Source: Bacteroidaceae bacterium
GTDB lineage: Bacteria; Bacteroidota; Bacteroidia; Bacteroidales; Bacteroidaceae
Reading direction: 5' to 3'
Length of the DNA stretch: 15,025 bases
Assembly: GCA_017557475.1 (NCBI GenBank)
Contig: JAFYYO010000240.1
Location: forward strand, 1 to 15,025
Shown: piece by piece, positions 13,222 to 15,025 of the stretch
Position numbering within the stretch: the stretch's first letter is position 1
Layout: every line of letters starts with the position of its first letter
Position numbers and translations under genes: made by a program
Notes under the pieces: generated by a model
The model's input: the letters and a program-made list of their open reading frames with translations, nothing else
Databases searched by the model: none
What the model was told of the DNA's origin: nothing

Positions 13222-15025
13222 TTGAGAGAATGAAAAAGCTCACCTTCCTGGTGACTGCGAAGGAATACGACGAGTTCATCGCTGGTCTTCGAGAGCAAGG
13301 CGTGGTTCACGTCCAACAGTTGAAGCAAGGACAAACCAGCCCGGCTCTGCAAAAGGCTCTGGATGAGAGAGTTCGCTATCAACAGGCGATTGACTATCTC
13401 AACATTTCGCTGAAGGCCTGGGAAAAGGAAGAGAACGAAGTTCGGCCTTTGGAAGTCTCCCCTTTAGGGGGAGATTTAGAGGGGTCTGACCGTTTGTTGG
13501 AGTTCGTCGAACAACTTAAGGCTAAGGAAGTCAGCATTCGTCATAAGATAGACGAAGCAGAGAAGAATGCCCAGAAACTTGAGCCTTGGGGCAACTTCGA
13601 CTGGGGAAAGGTGAAGGAACTCCAAGAAAAGTCAGGCTTGAATGTGTATTTCTATGCCTGCGCCTCCAAGTCGTTCCAGCAGGAATGGGCAGAGAAATAC
13701 TTCGCCACACCTATCGACGAATACCGCAAACGCACTTACTTCTTGGCATTTGCAAACGAGGAGCCAAACATCAAGGCTGAACGTCTGGAACTTCCAAGCG
13801 GTTCGCTCGACCAATATAGAAAGGAAGCAGCAGAAGCCAAAGCTGCCCTCCAAAAGAATCACGAAACGACTTGTCAGGTTGCCCGTCAGTATAAAGAGGC
13901 TCTCGAAGCAGGCCTGAAAGAGGCTCAAAGCGAGATTCAACTCCGACAAGTGGAGCTTTCGGACGAGAGCATAGCTGATGGAGTAGTTCGACTTATGGTG
14001 GGTTGGACGCTCGAAGAAAAGGCCGACGACCTCGCCAAATGGCTCGACGAGAAGCAAGTTTACTACGAGCTCGAGGACCCGGCCTACGAGGACGATGTGC
14101 CCATCAAGATAAAGAACGACGGCTACACCAGCCTCTTCGAGCCCATCCTCCGTATGTACTCGCTTCCCAACTATCATGATATCGACCCGAGCATCTTCTT
14201 TGCTCCGTTCTTTATGCTCTTCTTCGGACTTTGTCTGGGCGACGGCGGCTACGGACTTCTTGTCCTGCTTGGCGGCATTTGGCTCGCTCTGAAGGGCAGC
14301 GAAGAGACCAAGAGCTACGGCCGACTCGGCATTTGGCTGGGTTTGGCAACAACCGTCTGCGGCCTGCTGACAGGCACCTTCTTCGGCATCGACCTGACGA
14401 AACAGGACTGGGCATTCCTTGCTCCAGTCAAGCCCTACTTCCTCAACGACAACGGAGTCGGGCCGCTCTTCGGATATTCACCTATGATGGTTATCTCCGT
14501 GATTATCGGCTTCGTGCAAGTTCTGCTGGGAATGGTGCTCAAAGCCTGCAAAGCGTGGAAGAACTACGGCTTTGGCTATTCCATCGGCACCTTCTCGTGG
14601 GTAGTGGCGCTACTCTCTGCGATAGCCCTCTTCGGCTTGCCTGCTTGCGGAGTCAACCTGCCTCAAGGACTCGTTTATGCACTTTATGGCCTCATCGCAA
14701 TAAGCGTCGTCGGCATATTCCTTTATAATAATCCGTCGGCATACAAGAATCCGATACTCGGACCGCTGTTGAATATCGGTGGAGGCGTCTGGGCAACTTA
14801 CGGAATGGCAACAGGTTTGCTTGGCGATTTGCTGAGCTACATCCGCCTCTTCGCCCTGGGTCTGACTGGCGGTGTGCTCGGCGGAGTGTTCAACTCGCTT
14901 GCCTACGATATGACTTCCAGCCTGCCTTGGATGATCCGTTGGCTGCCGATGGTGCTCATCCTCCTTGCAGGCCACGGCATCACCTTCGCGCTGAGCATGA
15001 TAAGTGCATTCGTTCATCCGATGCG
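13218..15025 (+). CDS. atpI (V-type, ntpI): V/A-type ATP synthase subunit I (3' end outside window)
   Basis: The frame opens at ATG 13218, inside the stop of subunit D, and runs to the window edge (602 codons visible). The N-terminal soluble arm (1 to about 320) starts MIERMKKLTFLVTAKEYDEF, the usual subunit I opening, and contains coiled-coil stretches that form the peripheral-stalk anchor. The membrane part starts near residue 324 with FFGLCLGDGGYGLL and reaches LGDLLSYIRLFALGL, where Arg543 is the conserved essential arginine for ion movement through V0/A0. It works with the c-ring (subunit K, expected just downstream) in proton or sodium transport. Residues 80-91 (VSPLGGDLEGSD) are encoded by an in-frame palindromic repeat within the coiled-coil arm. 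About 10-20 residues are probably missing at the C-terminus. Confidence 0.93.
   Translation, partial: MIERMKKLTFLVTAKEYDEFIAGLREQGVVHVQQLKQGQTSPALQKALDERVRYQQAIDYLNISLKAWEKEENEVRPLEVSPLGGDLEGSDRLLEFVEQLKAKEVSIRHKIDEAEKNAQKLEPWGNFDWGKVKELQEKSGLNVYFYACASKSFQQEWAEKYFATPIDEYRKRTYFLAFANEEPNIKAERLELPSGSLDQYRKEAAEAKAALQKNHETTCQVARQYKEALEAGLKEAQSEIQLRQVELSDESIADGVVRLMVGWTLEEKADDLAKWLDEKQVYYELEDPAYEDDVPIKIKNDGYTSLFEPILRMYSLPNYHDIDPSIFFAPFFMLFFGLCLGDGGYGLLVLLGGIWLALKGSEETKSYGRLGIWLGLATTVCGLLTGTFFGIDLTKQDWAFLAPVKPYFLNDNGVGPLFGYSPMMVISVIIGFVQVLLGMVLKACKAWKNYGFGYSIGTFSWVVALLSAIALFGLPACGVNLPQGLVYALYGLIAISVVGIFLYNNPSAYKNPILGPLLNIGGGVWATYGMATGLLGDLLSYIRLFALGLTGGVLGGVFNSLAYDMTSSLPWMIRWLPMVLILLAGHGITFALSMISAFVHPM
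13456..13491 (+). repeat. Palindromic GC-rich element in frame in subunit I
   Basis: TCTCCCC (13456-13462) and GGGGAGA (13468-13474) form a 7-bp stem around TTTAG, followed by TTTAGAGGGGTCTGACC (13475-13491). The layout matches the element at 9061-9091 read on its coding strand: C-rich arm, AT loop, G-rich arm, then a GGGGTC-type tail. The frame is kept and it encodes residues 80-91. Confidence 0.65.

Overview
The window is a chromosomal segment from a member of the Bacteroidales, most likely a Prevotella-like (Prevotellaceae) bacterium. Several things point there: the pyrE / SRPBCC / argH gene order, a short (443 aa) ArgH, a PCMD-type lipoprotein, a V/A-type ATPase operon, promoters of the Bacteroidetes -7 type (TAnnTTTG), and almost no Shine-Dalgarno sequences. 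GC content looks close to 50% in genes, with AT-rich spacers. No rRNA, tRNA, CRISPR array, transposase or phage gene was seen.

Layout. (1) 2-4256, plus strand: the 3' part of a metallophosphoesterase gene, pyrE (pyrimidine synthesis), a SRPBCC/START-like protein, argH (arginine synthesis) and a small Cys-rich lipoprotein with a Rieske-like C-terminus. Spacing is tight (1, 7, 91 and 19 bp), so this is probably one transcription unit. (2) 4257-4484: a convergent spacer with a 22-bp repeat array and a strong hairpin terminator. (3) 4485-6504, minus strand: a two-gene unit, a PCMD lipoprotein followed by an outer-membrane beta-barrel. (4) 6505-6774: a spacer with the promoter of that unit, GTGACTTTT-type inverted repeats and a second 22-bp array. 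(5) 6775-12026, minus strand: a four-gene surface-glycan operon, in transcription order flippase, acyltransferase-3, GT4-like glycosyltransferase, and an acyltransferase-3 fused in frame to a periplasmic-type cyclophilin. Two of the junctions are ATGA overlaps. (6) 12027-12615: a 589-bp divergent spacer with two back-to-back promoters and a third 22-bp array whose core differs. (7) 12616-15025, plus strand: V/A-ATPase subunit D and subunit I, the latter cut by the window end.

The most unusual content is not in standard gene calls. Three separate arrays share an exact 22-bp period and a conserved flank (TTGGCAAAC), yet carry two different dyad-symmetric cores. A palindromic GC-rich element is inserted in frame in two unrelated proteins (the glycosyltransferase and ATPase subunit I). 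Two lipoprotein signal peptides are encoded by 7-bp tandem repeats. An 11-TM acyltransferase appears to carry the cyclophilin as a possibly cleavable periplasmic tail. The small lipoprotein looks like a Rieske fold whose His ligands are replaced by Cys. All functional statements come from reading the sequence and from family knowledge; no database search was run.
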